Below the pieces are notes generated by a model that had not been told where the DNA came from, did not search any database, and was given only the letters and a program-made list of their open reading frames with translations. 64,000 nt of DNA from Apophysomyces variabilis (Eukaryota; Mucoromycota; Mucoromycetes; Mucorales; Mucoraceae), in the NCBI GenBank assembly GCA_002749535.1, contig MZZL01000075.1:1-64000 (forward strand), given 5' to 3'. The stretch's first letter is position 1, and each line of letters opens with the position of its first letter. Below are positions 34,485 through 45,600 of the stretch, piece by piece. Both the position numbers and the translations under genes were made by a program.

Positions 34485-35650
34485 TTACACTTGACCGTCC
34501 GCACCAAACTCGCCTTCTAAGCCAGGTTCCAACAAGGCAGCATGACCAAGAATAATAAGCGCTGCTGCACCTGTTTTGTTGTTTTTTGTATATCAATTTC
34601 ATCTGATTCGCACCCATAACCTATTTACTTACCGACGATCCAAAAGATAGCGCCTGTTGCTCCGGAAAACAAAAGTAGAAAAATAGACGCGCCTGCATAC
34701 ATCGCGTACAATGATGAAGAGGAAATATGGTGGTCCCCAATATTCACAGGGCCATCCAGTCGAGAGATCAAAAGAAAACCTCCAACGATAAACAAGACCG
34801 AAAATAGTAGGAACCAGTTTGTGATGCTAAACAAAAACAGAACGTTGATTTTACAACCATCTTCATCCATTTGGCTCTTTTTTTTTTTTTTTTTTTTTGN
34901 NNNNNNNNNNNNNNNNNNNNNNNNNNNNNNNNNNNNNNNNNNNNNNNNNNNNNNNNNNNNNNNNNNNNNNNNNNNNNNNNNNNNNNNNNNNNNNNNNNNN
35001 NNNNNNNNNNNNNNNNNNNNNNNNNNNNNNNNNNNNNNNNNNNNNNNNNNNNNNNNNNNNNNNNNNNNNNNNNNNNNNNNNNNNNNNNNNNNNNNNNNNN
35101 NNNNNNNNNNNNNNNNNNNNNNNNNNNNNNNNNNNNNNNNNNNNNNNNNNNNNNNNNNNNNNNNNNNNNNNNNNNNNNNNNNNNNNNNNNNNNNNNNNNN
35201 NNNNNNNNNNNNNNNNNNNNNNNNNNNNNNNNNNNNNNNNNNNNNNNNNNNNNNNNNNNNAACTTTGTTTTAAAAACATCTTTATCCTTTTTGTTTTTTT
35301 TTTTTTTTTTTTTTTTTTGGATACATACACGCAATAGATCGCCAAGCCGAGGATGATCAATAAGTAGTTTGTAGAGAAATATTGTAAGTTATAACTATAG
35401 AAATAGTGTTAAAGATGAAAATCTGCTTCTTCCTTCTCCAGGATACATACTTCCAGCGTTGTGTAATAGTTGCAAAGGATGAGGTGAATTTTATTCTATC
35501 TTTGTCAAAGAAGTCGCTTAAGGATCGTAAATTGGCAAAGCGTTCCTCGCGCAATTTGTGGATAAATGAAAACCGGGGATCATTGCTGATAGTGGAAGCT
35601 GCATTGCTTAAGTGTTGTGCTGTGTTGCTGGAAAGAAGAGGTTCGGTCAT
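34485..35650 (-). CDS. YIP3: PRA1/Yip3 family protein (prenylated Rab acceptor)
   Basis: Four exons on the minus strand: 35451-35650, 35329-35394, 34633-34826, 34485-34570; 181 residues, close to yeast Yip3. The protein has an N-terminal polar part, then RSLSDFFDKDRIKF, the typical PRA1 entry motif, two hydrophobic hairpins (YFSTNYLLIILGLAIY, NWFLLFSVLFIVGGFLLIS) and (SIFLLLFSGATGAIFWIV, AALIILGHAALL), and an acidic C-terminus. PRA1 proteins sit in ER/Golgi membranes and bind prenylated Rab GTPases. Intron 2 (34827-35328) contains T runs and a 361-base gap of unknown sequence, so I cannot exclude an extra exon there. The frame is open upstream to 36061, but Met at 35650 gives the normal family N-terminus. 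Confidence 0.85.
34900..35260. other. Assembly gap (361 N)
   Basis: A block of N flanked by long T homopolymers on both sides, inside intron 2 of the PRA1-like gene. Translated frames through it are meaningless. Confidence 0.99.
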
Positions 35651-38062
35651 GCTGTCTGCGAGATGTTCTATACAGAGGAAATAAAATGTTAAAGGGAAGA
35701 AAGAAGGTCCGCAGAGCGCGTTTATATGGCTGATTCTTAAAGCGAAGAAAATCTTGGCCCCTTGGCGAGTAAGAAACCACCGCGTTTCCTCACACAGCCT
35801 GTGCGGAGAATAAAATATACGACGAGCTTGAAACGTGGCTATTCCAAAGAAACGCCACACGATTTCGTGTGAGCCAGGAACATCCAATAGCGCAAAGAAA
35901 TAACTTGGCAAAAAAAATGACAGAATACAAACGTGTAACAATAAATTTCTTAATATCATCCTTTTCCTTGAGGTGTAAGAAGAACGTATATTGTGCGTAC
36001 AAAGAAGGCATCTGCTAGGTTTTTTTGATTGATAAATACCTCTAAACATAACCCTCTCCATTCATTCAAACCTCCATTATGCGGAGAGAGATTGCTCAGT
36101 CGGCTAACATTTTTCAGAGGTTCTCCAGATATCATATGATGCTATGAATAAATCGTTTTAACTGCGCATATTGTCTTGATACCCCTCGTATCTCTTTGCA
36201 AGTTTGCACTTCTGTCTGTCTCTGGATACATTTAAAACCGCCACGCTGCCAATCTTCTGTTTCAACAAGCTTTAATACGTTGGTTTTTTGCTTTGCACGT
36301 TGAATAATAACTTCAAAGCCAACAAAACGTTACTCGACTGCAATTCTACCGTATAAAGTAACAAGTTTCCGTATTTTATATGATCTTGTCCGATTCCTCC
36401 TGATTCATCCGACGGCCTATGTCTTTACTGACTTGTGATGTGCCTTTACAAGGACACCCGTTTTATTTTTTGCATACAGTACTTATTTCTCTGGGTGGGA
36501 GTATTTATATGCTGGCAACGCTCTTGACATAACTGCGCAGTAACAAAATTCCATGCATTTACCGCCCAGGTCAGCAATGTACCCCACTGACGATTAGCCA
36601 ACGTCAACTTTAACTGATTCGAGATTAAATAGAGTTTTTTATTCTTGTAACATAACTTAGACTTCATAAACAAAACAAACCCTCCACTGCATTTCCTGCG
36701 AAGAATACCTTGTAGCAATCCCATCTTGAATAAAGACGATGATGAAAAATCTTATAGAGGAGAAGCTTGAATCGCCTTTCGTTATTCATGGGATGCACCA
36801 TTTATTGTCTGCAAGATCTCCATTGATTATTGCATGTCTCAAACGTCTCAAGCCAGATATCTCTCATAGACATTGAATGATGTAGCCGAAATTAAATTTT
36901 AAATCCGTAATATCAACATCAATGATTTTCTTTATGATGTAGCAGTCTCGAATATTGATATGAGAACGGACTTGGTGCCTACAACACGATTTGTTCACAT
37001 TTTAACATCAGTATTCTGTGATGTGTTGACGTGAGTTGGTGAAAATATCATTCAGTTATCTATATCTTACTGAGCCATCAGCTTTTTTAACGGAAGACTT
37101 TCAAGGCTTGTACGGTCTATAAATGTTATCCAGTTGGGAGCAGCTATGAATTCAAGAATTCCCTTATGCGTTTCAGCTCGTCTTTCTCGTATCCCCGAGA
37201 TGTAAGGATGATGGCAACACAATGACTTCTTCCCGGCATAAGTACCAATTTGTGCAACCTCGTCATGCTATGTTCTTTATGCAGCAAGTTAAAGAACCGA
37301 CACCCATCAGTGTGTCCCGTAGCAACCAAATCATATAACATAAACAGGCGTGCTGTTTCTAAACGTGTACTTGTGTTACAAGCCTAATGCTGTGGGTTGT
37401 TGCAACGGAACCAAATTCGTCGGATGCATCGTTTCTTTGACTAGCTTTCCTCGAAGATGTGAATTGATTTCCTCTTCTTGTATGAACAGAATACCATACA
37501 GTATGTGCATCGGTTCGGCAAAGGAGGATTTTCTTGGTGTATAAACCATAAGCTAATCTGTAAAGTCGGACTGCTGAAGCAAGCACGCCGCTTTATACAT
37601 TCTGCTTATTCTTATATGTAGAATATATCTATGAGTTGATAGCAATGACACATGGCGAATACGTGACAAAAATTCTGGATTGTAGCTACATTCCCATTTT
37701 TACTGTATCCAATGCAATGGCTGGATTGGAATACGTAATATATACCTGAACACTAGAAGGACATAATTTTATTTTTCATTCAGTCCGTTGTTAGTACGTA
37801 ACTGAGAAGAGTGCTGAAATTTTGCTATCTGGATAGCTCATCCTGTAGACTGATTGATTTCAACAGGTACCGATAAAATACGAGTTTTACAAGCACAATA
37901 TTAGTATGTAATCTACTACTCTCTGCACTGTATTTCTTTTGTAAAATTGCTAATGTTTACAACATCGATATTCAATAAAAGTATTTTTAACGTAGATGTT
38001 CGAATATTTTTAGGAAGCTTTATCAAATTTCCAACCCAACAGAGTCCAGTACCTTTTGATGA
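35651..38062. other. 2.4-kb gene-poor AT-rich region
   Basis: No gene recognised. Small frames (36446-36724 minus, 37144-37341 minus, 37359-37586 minus, 36738-36875 plus) show no family motif. Begins with the 5' flank of the PRA1-like gene and ends at the stop codon of copy 4 of the MATH family. Confidence 0.4.
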
Positions 38063-39746
38063 CTAAGCCGCGGATTCGATGGATTCAATCGGTTCTTTTA
38101 CAATTCGAAAATAAACGGAAATTACATATTGATAGCTCTGCATAAATGGATTCTTGCCGTCGTGATGCTTTTTAATATAGTTGGTCGGATAAAAATGTCT
38201 GTAACCCCAGCTTTCTCCTCTGAAAAATCGGTGGAATATTACTATGGTATGTCTGTGTTAAGATACGCATCTAGTGACGCAAGGGATAGTTACTTGAGTT
38301 AGTATATCTCATATTAGGATCATTGGGATTGGACACCATCAATACAAATTCGGCGTGTACAAGTAACTGTGGGTTAGTCTCCGCAAGAAAAAGATAAACT
38401 GACATATTATGTTTATCATCAGTATCGATCTTTGGATTCACCGTAAGTTTCCTGCAATTATCCACGTTAACTAGTTGTGTACAGCAAAGAGCCTCACCAT
38501 TCAAATCCGCCTGCGTCAAATTTCTCGCTCTCTACTTCCCCTTCCAGCTGGCTCCAATTCCAAACGGTCCAATGGTAAATACAAAAGTCCATTTCCTCTC
38601 GTCTGGAAGGCGGTAGTATTTCTGGGGCTATAGTATCCACTAGTGTAGGATTAATGAACAGTTCATGATACTAACACTACCCACAGGGACGTATAGGTTC
38701 TTCTTTTTTTGGTCCTTCCAATCTGGCCTCCGTGTCAACAGATACTAGAGGAAATTCCACATCACAGAGATCGGAGAATCCATCACTAGCCCCATCACTC
38801 TGTTCAGGGGACCTTTCCTCTGCATTGTCGACCCCGAGACTTGACTGTATTTCATTTCTTAGCTGGATATAACACATAATATACAATGAATTAGATATAT
38901 CTTACCAATGTCCCTGAACTCTGTTGTTCTTCCGTGCTGGTTTCAATGTTTATCTCCATTATGTGGAAGGGTGCATCCGAATCAGCGCCATTGATTATGC
39001 CTTCAATTACATTTCTGTACTTTTCCTCTGTAAGCCCCATATCATATTGACAAGATAGATTTCGTCGTTTCATTGTTATATTGAAGTGTTCGAGACCAAA
39101 CTTTTCTTGTATCTGAGAAAGTAAGGTAAATAATTTTTAAAGCATTGCTGTGCAATTACCTTCTTACACAATTGTTTATAGCATGTGTATCCTTTATCGA
39201 AAGGGAAGCAGCATACTTTATCAGCAGATTCGGAAATCCGAGATTGGATCATCAACGGAACGGTAAGAATATCTTGTTGACCATTCCCTTTATCAAGTCA
39301 TCGTTTTTCCAGTGCTGATAGTTTTGCTTCTAGCTTTCGGCATTTCTCCGATTTTAGTTTTAGTTTATCTTGCAGTTGTTTTAAGTTTTATATCTCGAGT
39401 ATGGAGATTGTATTCGTTTTGAGATTGCAACAGTTTTGACTTGAATTCTGCAAATTTGGCCAATGATGACTCTTTATCTTGCTCTATTATTGATGATGAC
39501 TTTTTTATGTAGTCCATATGCTCATTGGATTTTTCCATCAAATCTTCGATAAGAATCATGGTTATATTGTACGTCTGTTCATTAACTGGCTTTTGAGAGA
39601 TTCGCTTTTCTACTTCGTTAAATCGCCTGTCCATGACATCTGGATATGATGAAGTATATCCAGCGTCTATGCAAGGATTTTTTAATTTTGCTATTCTGCT
39701 TGGGAATGGATAGGTCACTCACCCGTCGCTGTTCCACTAATTCCAT
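38063..39746 (-). pseudogene. Coiled coil-PB1-like-MATH protein, copy 4, frame-damaged
   Basis: Minus strand, same seven-exon plan: 39723-39746, 39160-39666, 38906-39112, 38685-38862, 38498-38639, 38294-38451, 38063-38241. Exon 2 (coiled coil) is broken: the family frame shifts near 39640-39655, shifts back near 39372-39388, and a TGA follows at 39298-39300. Exons 3-7 are clean: a PB1-like second half (IQEKFGLEHF), an acidic linker, and MATH pieces YHWTVWNWSQL, FDAGGFEW, MSVYLFL, EFVLMVSNP, SWGYRHFYP and YVISVYFRIV. Intron 4 needs a GTGGGT donor. A product starting in exon 3 cannot be excluded. This copy is the most divergent of the four. Confidence 0.75.
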
Positions 39747-40996
39747 GAAGTTAGCGCTGAATTAGTTCTGATGTGAGATAAGTTGTATGGAAATTGTGGG
39801 AAACGGAACGATATGCGGTCAGATAATAGCGATCAGAAACGCCGTTAGATATTACAACTGCCGGCCTTTTATATGCGCACTTTTTCATTTCTTGAAATGC
39901 AGCAATGGCTTTACTTCAGGGTGGATCTGTAATGTGTCCGTTTAACTGATTACTTGATCTATAATCGCTTTTGCAGCGCTCAATATTAAAACTAATCGTA
40001 ATGACAAGAAGGCAAACCTGAAATGGCATATACAGGCTTTTACACTCTGTAGGATGCAAATAAGGTAAGAATTTCATTAATTAAGAGAGGAGTTGGATCA
40101 CATTATCATAGGATTGCGCGGTCGAAAGTGCAGGTATTGAACTCCCTTGATATTTACTATTCTATATTCATATAATTATCCCTCACACGCCAGCTAACCC
40201 AAGTCTGGTTCACTTAGTGTAACGCCTATTTCTTCCTAACCAGGACAGCCTTCTAATTTTCGGTTATACTTTTAGAGACCTTATATGTGCACAATAAGAA
40301 TGCCGTCCATTCTTTTCTATGAAGTGTGCCCAAGACTGGCCGGATGGATGTCATTGCAGCTTACTTTTAGGCACCTATGATGGACTTTTCTTACCCACAT
40401 GTCGAGCTTTCTTTTTGGATGATTTAAGTTAGTGGCCACGCAAGTTGGCTAGCACAGCGATGAGAAAGTGTGTAAAACAAGAAATAATAAAACGAACAAG
40501 AAGATAAGGGCTATCGTTTGCAGATTGCCATATTTGTAACTTTTATTATATATAATCGTACTATGCAAATAAATTTGTTTGTAGAAAGAGAAGTGTGGTC
40601 CAGCTTCTTGAGAGGTGTACTTGCTTTTTGCAGGACGTTTGTTTTCTCACTCTGATTACTCGATGCAGTTTGAAGGCGACACTTACAATCAAAGGTCTGG
40701 ACTTGCTATAATTCCTGATATTGAGACTCCAACTCTTTGTTAATAGCGTTTGTACCAATAATTGCCAATATGCAACATACAATATAACGGTCAGTTATTG
40801 CTTCCTTGTTTCTGGGTTAACTGCAGGGTGTGATCAACTCATCTGCCGCCAAATGGCTATTGACCAATCAGATCGCTTATATCACGATGGCCAACAAAAG
40901 GCTCTTTGTGACGTGTTATTAATTTTTTTTTTGATTTTGTATTGTTTTGGTCTCCTTTTTTTTATGTTCGGCATTCTTAGTCGACGATTGTATCAA
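39747..40996. other. Intergenic region, 1.25 kb
   Basis: Contains no recognised gene. The last 270 bases form an open frame continuous with the start of the oligoribonuclease gene, but the encoded sequence is not like a targeting peptide and is probably 5' leader. Confidence 0.4.
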
Positions 40997-41975
40997 ATGA
41001 ATAAAGTGATTAAAGATCCGCTTGTCTGGATAGACTGTGAGGTACAGTAACCCTTACGAAACGAAGGATTATATAAAATATGAATGACTACTAGATGACT
41101 GGTCTTGATATTCAAAAAGACCGACTGATTGAAATTGCTGTGTTGCTTACGGATGGGGATTTGAATATCGTTGCAGAGGTACATATCATGAAAAGCAAGT
41201 GAGACATGACAATGTGAATCTTTTGTGTTCCTTTGTGAATGGAAAACAGGGACCAGAGCTAGTCATTCATCAGCCACAGGAAGTAATGGATAATATGAAT
41301 GGTAACAATGCTAAAAATGGGATTTTGCATGAAAAAGGCACCTTTTGTATTCTGATATATTTTTTTCCCATGTCACAGATTGGTGTAAACAACATCACGG
41401 CGCAGTAAGTTGTATTACCGATATATATATATATATAACAGAAGGGATAAGAAATATGTAGCATGTTTATTTAAGGTTCTTTTTTTTTATGTTCAACATT
41501 AGTCAGGCTTGACCCAGGCAGTACTCGATTCTCATGTGACAACAGAAGAAGCCGAGAAGCAAGTCTTGGAATTCATTCAACGTTATATTCCAACGGGCGT
41601 TGCTCCATTAGCTGGAAACTCTGTACACGCCGACAAGCGCTTTCTAGAAAAGGAAATGCCCAGAATTGTCGATTATTTGCACTACCGTATCGTTGGTAAC
41701 GTTGTGTGGACCGTTGTGTTTATTTCTTTTTGTGTTATAACACGTGGATAGATGTCAGCACAGTCAAGGAACTTGCGAAACGATGGTAAGTTTCATCTTG
41801 CTCTTTTGTGTGGGCTGAGGAAATTTAAGCTTCTATTCTTTTTATTCTTTTTGGGTTCAGGTACCCCGAGGTCGCGGCGGGTGTCGTGAAAAAGAATGGT
41901 CACCGGGCTTTGGATGATATCAAGGAAAGCATCGAGGAATTAAAGTATTACCGACAGCATTTGTTTAAGCCATAG
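40997..41975 (+). CDS. REX2: Oligoribonuclease (DEDDh 3'-5' exonuclease)
   Basis: Degrades 2-5 nt RNA remnants; the eukaryotic enzyme acts in mitochondria and cytosol. Seven exons: 40997-41041, 41095-41178, 41250-41301, 41379-41404, 41503-41695, 41752-41785, 41861-41975, all joins in frame, 182 residues, the normal size of bacterial Orn and yeast Rex2. All catalytic residues are present: Asp and Glu in WIDCEMTGLD, Asp in [10 protein letters not shown], and His and Asp in GHRALDD. The start at 40997 gives the usual N-terminus just before the first motif; an upstream extension in the same frame exists but is hydrophobic and unlike a mitochondrial presequence. One exon is only 26 nt. Confidence 0.95.
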
Positions 41976-42869
41976 CGATTGGAAACAGATAAAATACGAA
42001 ATTGCCATATATGTATACATATTTGTCCCGTGGGGTGGGAGCAATGAAACTGGTATATAGGGATCACAGGGGTCCATTTATTCCAATGGGACAAGTCGGG
42101 TTTACGGAGGCAAAACGACTTGACTACCCATCTTTTCCCAAAATTTACATACGCTCACATGATAATCCCACATTAGCAATCTTTTTTTTTATCCCGCGGA
42201 GATCGATCGACGATTTTCCCGCCGTATTAAGATCATTGGGACACATTGATCTCTCCTAAAAGGATAAGAGAATAAGCAAGACTTAACTGCATAGAAAGAG
42301 CTAAGGTAAGCAAAAAAAATGAGGGGAAACCAAAAGCAGACATTGGGTACCACGAATGACTTTCTTTTTCCCCACATCTTCCCCCAGTCAACTCCATTTT
42401 TTTTGGGACCTGGGTAACCATCGAAACCAAATATATGTTTTATAAGCGGAAGAAGAAAAAAAGAGCGAAAAGTAGGTTCACGAATCATTCGAACGTTTGA
42501 TAAAACGGATTACGTGGGACAATATGTGAGTTAAGTGATAAGCAAGGAAAGATGTCGGCCGGGTCCGTGCAAAAATGGCCAATCCCCGCTCTTTCAATTT
42601 TCTGTACAACGCCAGAACTTTAAACTTTTTGCCTCAAAGGTAACCTTTACCAAAATAAAAATTTTCTTCTTGTTCGGAGCATGTGTTTTTTTATTAAGGT
42701 TTAGTTTTGGATTGGCGTGCTAGAGGAAAAAAAAAAGGGAGGAAATATATTGCTTATGTACACAACCCTTTTCTATTAGAAAGTAATGAAGTAGGAGAGA
42801 GAAAAAAAGAGCAAGTGGGTGAAGTAACAATTCTTGGGCACAGCCCTGTTAAATTGGTGTTGATCTTCT
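41976..42869. other. Intergenic between convergent genes
   Basis: About 900 bases of 3' flanks of the oligoribonuclease and sugar transporter genes. Only short frames, nothing recognised. Confidence 0.5.
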
Positions 42870-44672
42870 CTATTTGTAGTTAGGACCCTTCTTGTCTTCG
42901 AGGTATTCTTGCTTGATCTGGCCCGCGGCGGAATCTGTAGGGGGCTTCTCAGTTTGAGAGGCCGAGAAGTTACTGGGCATACGACGGGAAGCGGGTCGAC
43001 TGCCGAAGCTGTGCATGCGGTTGGATCGGGGGCGTTGTGCCATAGATTCAGCATCACGCTTTTCGTCGTATTGAGAGGTAGAGCCAATGTGGGATGCAAT
43101 GGACTTGGCATCTTCCTGGACTTCTTCGGTAGCAAACAAAACTTCGATTTCTTCCAAAGATTTGCCCTTTGTCTCGGGGTACCACAAGTAAATGGGGACC
43201 AAAAAGAGAATGTTAAGGATGCCAAACATCAAGAAGGTCCAGTAGTGTGCATACTTAAACAAGACAGGTGTAATTTCGGCCACAACAAAGTTACCAAGCC
43301 AGTTGGCAGCTGTAGACATCGAGTTACCCTTGGCTCTGAGACCAGTAGAGAAAATCTCAGAGGGATAGAGCCAGGCAAGACCAAGCCAGGCAGCACCGAA
43401 GACGAAGTTATACAAAAACACAAAGGCGATCAACGGTGCAACAAAGGAATCATTGTGCAAGTTCTCGAAACCATATTGACATCCACCCACAATGAGCAAA
43501 GTGACAGCCTGACCGATCAAGCCAAAGTACATCAACTTTCTACGACCAAGGCGATCAATCGTGAAAATGGGTGTAACGGAACCGATAAAGTACACGATGG
43601 AGTCAACGCCAGACATCAGCAAGGCACGTTCCATGCTCATGCCTGCATTAAGAAAAATGGTGGTCAGGTAGTACGAAATGGCGTTGATACCACCAAATTG
43701 CTGGATCAGCTGGCCACCCATACCGAGAAGTACACGGTAACGATTGTTCATCTTTCCCTTCTTGAACAATTCTTTGTAGGATGAAACACCCTCGCGGCGC
43801 TCAAGTTCGATACCGTCACGGATTTCTTCCCACTCGGCGATACAGCGAGGATGGTTGACGTCGCAATCGGACCACAAACGAGATAAGACTTCCTTACATT
43901 CGTCTTCATAGCCGTGGGCTTGCAACCAACGGGGAGATTCGGGAAGGATGAAAGTGGCAAGACCGAGAATAATAGCGAAGACCATTTGGAAAGCCAAGGG
44001 GAAACGCCAGGCGAAATCTCCTTGGACGAAATACACACCGTATTCAAGCCAGTAAGCGATGGCAACACCGACAGTCAACAAAGAGGCCTCGAAAGCGACG
44101 TGAGAACCTCGAGACTTGGGAGGCGAAACTTCGGCCTGATAGACAGGAATGGTAGCTGTGTTCATTCCGTTACCGATACCAGTGACAATACGAGCGACGA
44201 TCATCATGCCTGCGTTGACAGCAGCGGTCTGAAGAATAGCGCCGATACAGAGAATGAAGCAGCCGAGACGAATAGTCTTGCGACGACCCAAGCGATCACC
44301 AATGGTACCTAAAGTAAAATAGAAAGAAAGCAAAGCATTGAGTGAAATAGCCCCTCTATGCGACTTGCTATTGTTATTTTTATTTAGCCTTACCTGTGCT
44401 AAGAGCACCAGCCATACAACCGATTTCATAAAGGGCAACAATAGCGCCCAGCAAACCATCGTTAGGTTCTCCCATCTCCTTGAAGAAAAGTTCGTTGGCA
44501 ACAACACCGGACATGACACCCTGGATAAAATGACTCCATGGTTACAACACTTTTCTTTCCTTGTTTCCTATGGTATCCTTACCTGATCGTATCCGAAGAG
44601 TAAGAAACCGACGGCAGCCAACAGAGTGGCAGCCCGGAACAAGGCCTTTCCTTTGAGAGTAAATATGCTCAT
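42870..44672 (-). CDS. MFS sugar/H+ symporter (hexose transporter family)
   Basis: Minus strand, three exons: 44583-44672, 44394-44520, 42870-44308, 551 residues with 12 predicted membrane helices. Signature motifs of the sugar porter family: FGYDQGVMSGV in helix 1, GDRLGRRKTI in loop 2-3, PESPRWL after helix 6, QQFGGINAISYY in helix 7, DRLGRRKLM in loop 8-9 and PETKGKSLEEIE at the end. The central loop and the Ser/Arg-rich C-terminal tail of about 60 residues are cytosolic. Plasma-membrane uptake of a hexose or related compound is likely; the exact substrate is not readable. The start at 44672 opens with a short MSIFTLKGKALFR leader. Reading through the second intron gives a misleading alternative N-terminus. 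Confidence 0.93.
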
Positions 44673-45558
44673 TGTATATTTTAGAAAAAGGTCATGTAAG
44701 GGAATCCCCACATTTGCGGATACAAAAGTCCTTTGCCTTTATATACTTTTTTCTCTTTTTCCTCCGACGATATCTATCCATTTATGGTATTGCTTTGAAA
44801 CCAGCATCGGTCGTGGTACCTTGCGCTGAAAAAAAAAAGTTTGGTGAGACCTTAAACTGATGTCAGTCATTTTTCAAGACTTTTTTTTTCGCGGAAAACA
44901 ATGGTATTCCCCGGGTTCGATTGGCTATATTCGACGTCATACTTTTTTCCCTGAACTTATTTCCGCTATAAGCGTTTCATAGCAATGCAATGTATGGCTA
45001 TGATCTTGGGATAAACGTTTTATTAATTCCGAAACCATAGGAACAAAGACAGAACCATAAACAGAGAATATGACAGAAAGAAAGTGAGCTGCTTTTCTAA
45101 GCAACATAGAATTTAGAATACGGTAATCGAAGCAATGGACAGAGAGAAAAAGTAAAATGCAAAAAAAAGAGTCTAAAACAAGGGACCCAAAGGACCTTGG
45201 GCCGGCTGAGGTTAGCAATCCTAATGATTCGAGGTGTACAATAGGTTCTGTATTATACAGCTTTTGAGAATCAGTATAGTACGAATATACGGTTCAGCCC
45301 AAAAAAAGTTGCGGACATTAAGTTCGATCCTGTATAGTTGGCTATTATCGATAGGCTAAAGACAGCAGCCCCACCTTCCCATATAGGGGAAACCTACACA
45401 CTGGATTGAATCGAGAAGAAAAAGAAAATATGGTACATCAACCATGCTACAGGATACAAGGCCGGAGCAAACCGTATATCACATTCAAAAAAGACTCTGA
45501 ATAACCAACTCTTAGGTGCTGACATCATCAAACTTTTAGGTCCTATCGGCTCGGTTTC
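44673..45558. other. Divergent intergenic region
   Basis: Promoter region of the sugar transporter (minus) and the PFK-2/FBPase-2 gene (plus). No further gene seen. Confidence 0.5.
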
Positions 45559-45600
45559 ATGCAAGGCAGCGAGAAAAAAGAGCGCCACTTTTTTCCCTTT

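Noticed and set aside
34768..35360. Open frames crossing the run of N
   Set aside because: They consist of unknown residues and homopolymer translations (Phe or Lys runs); they are artefacts of the gap.
35357..36061. 234-codon minus frame overlapping the start of the PRA1-like gene
   Set aside because: Only the part after Met at 35650 matches PRA1; the upstream part has no family resemblance and the downstream part runs into an intron.
42909..43784. 291-codon plus frame inside the sugar transporter
   Set aside because: Antisense shadow of the transporter coding sequence, with no recognisable domain.
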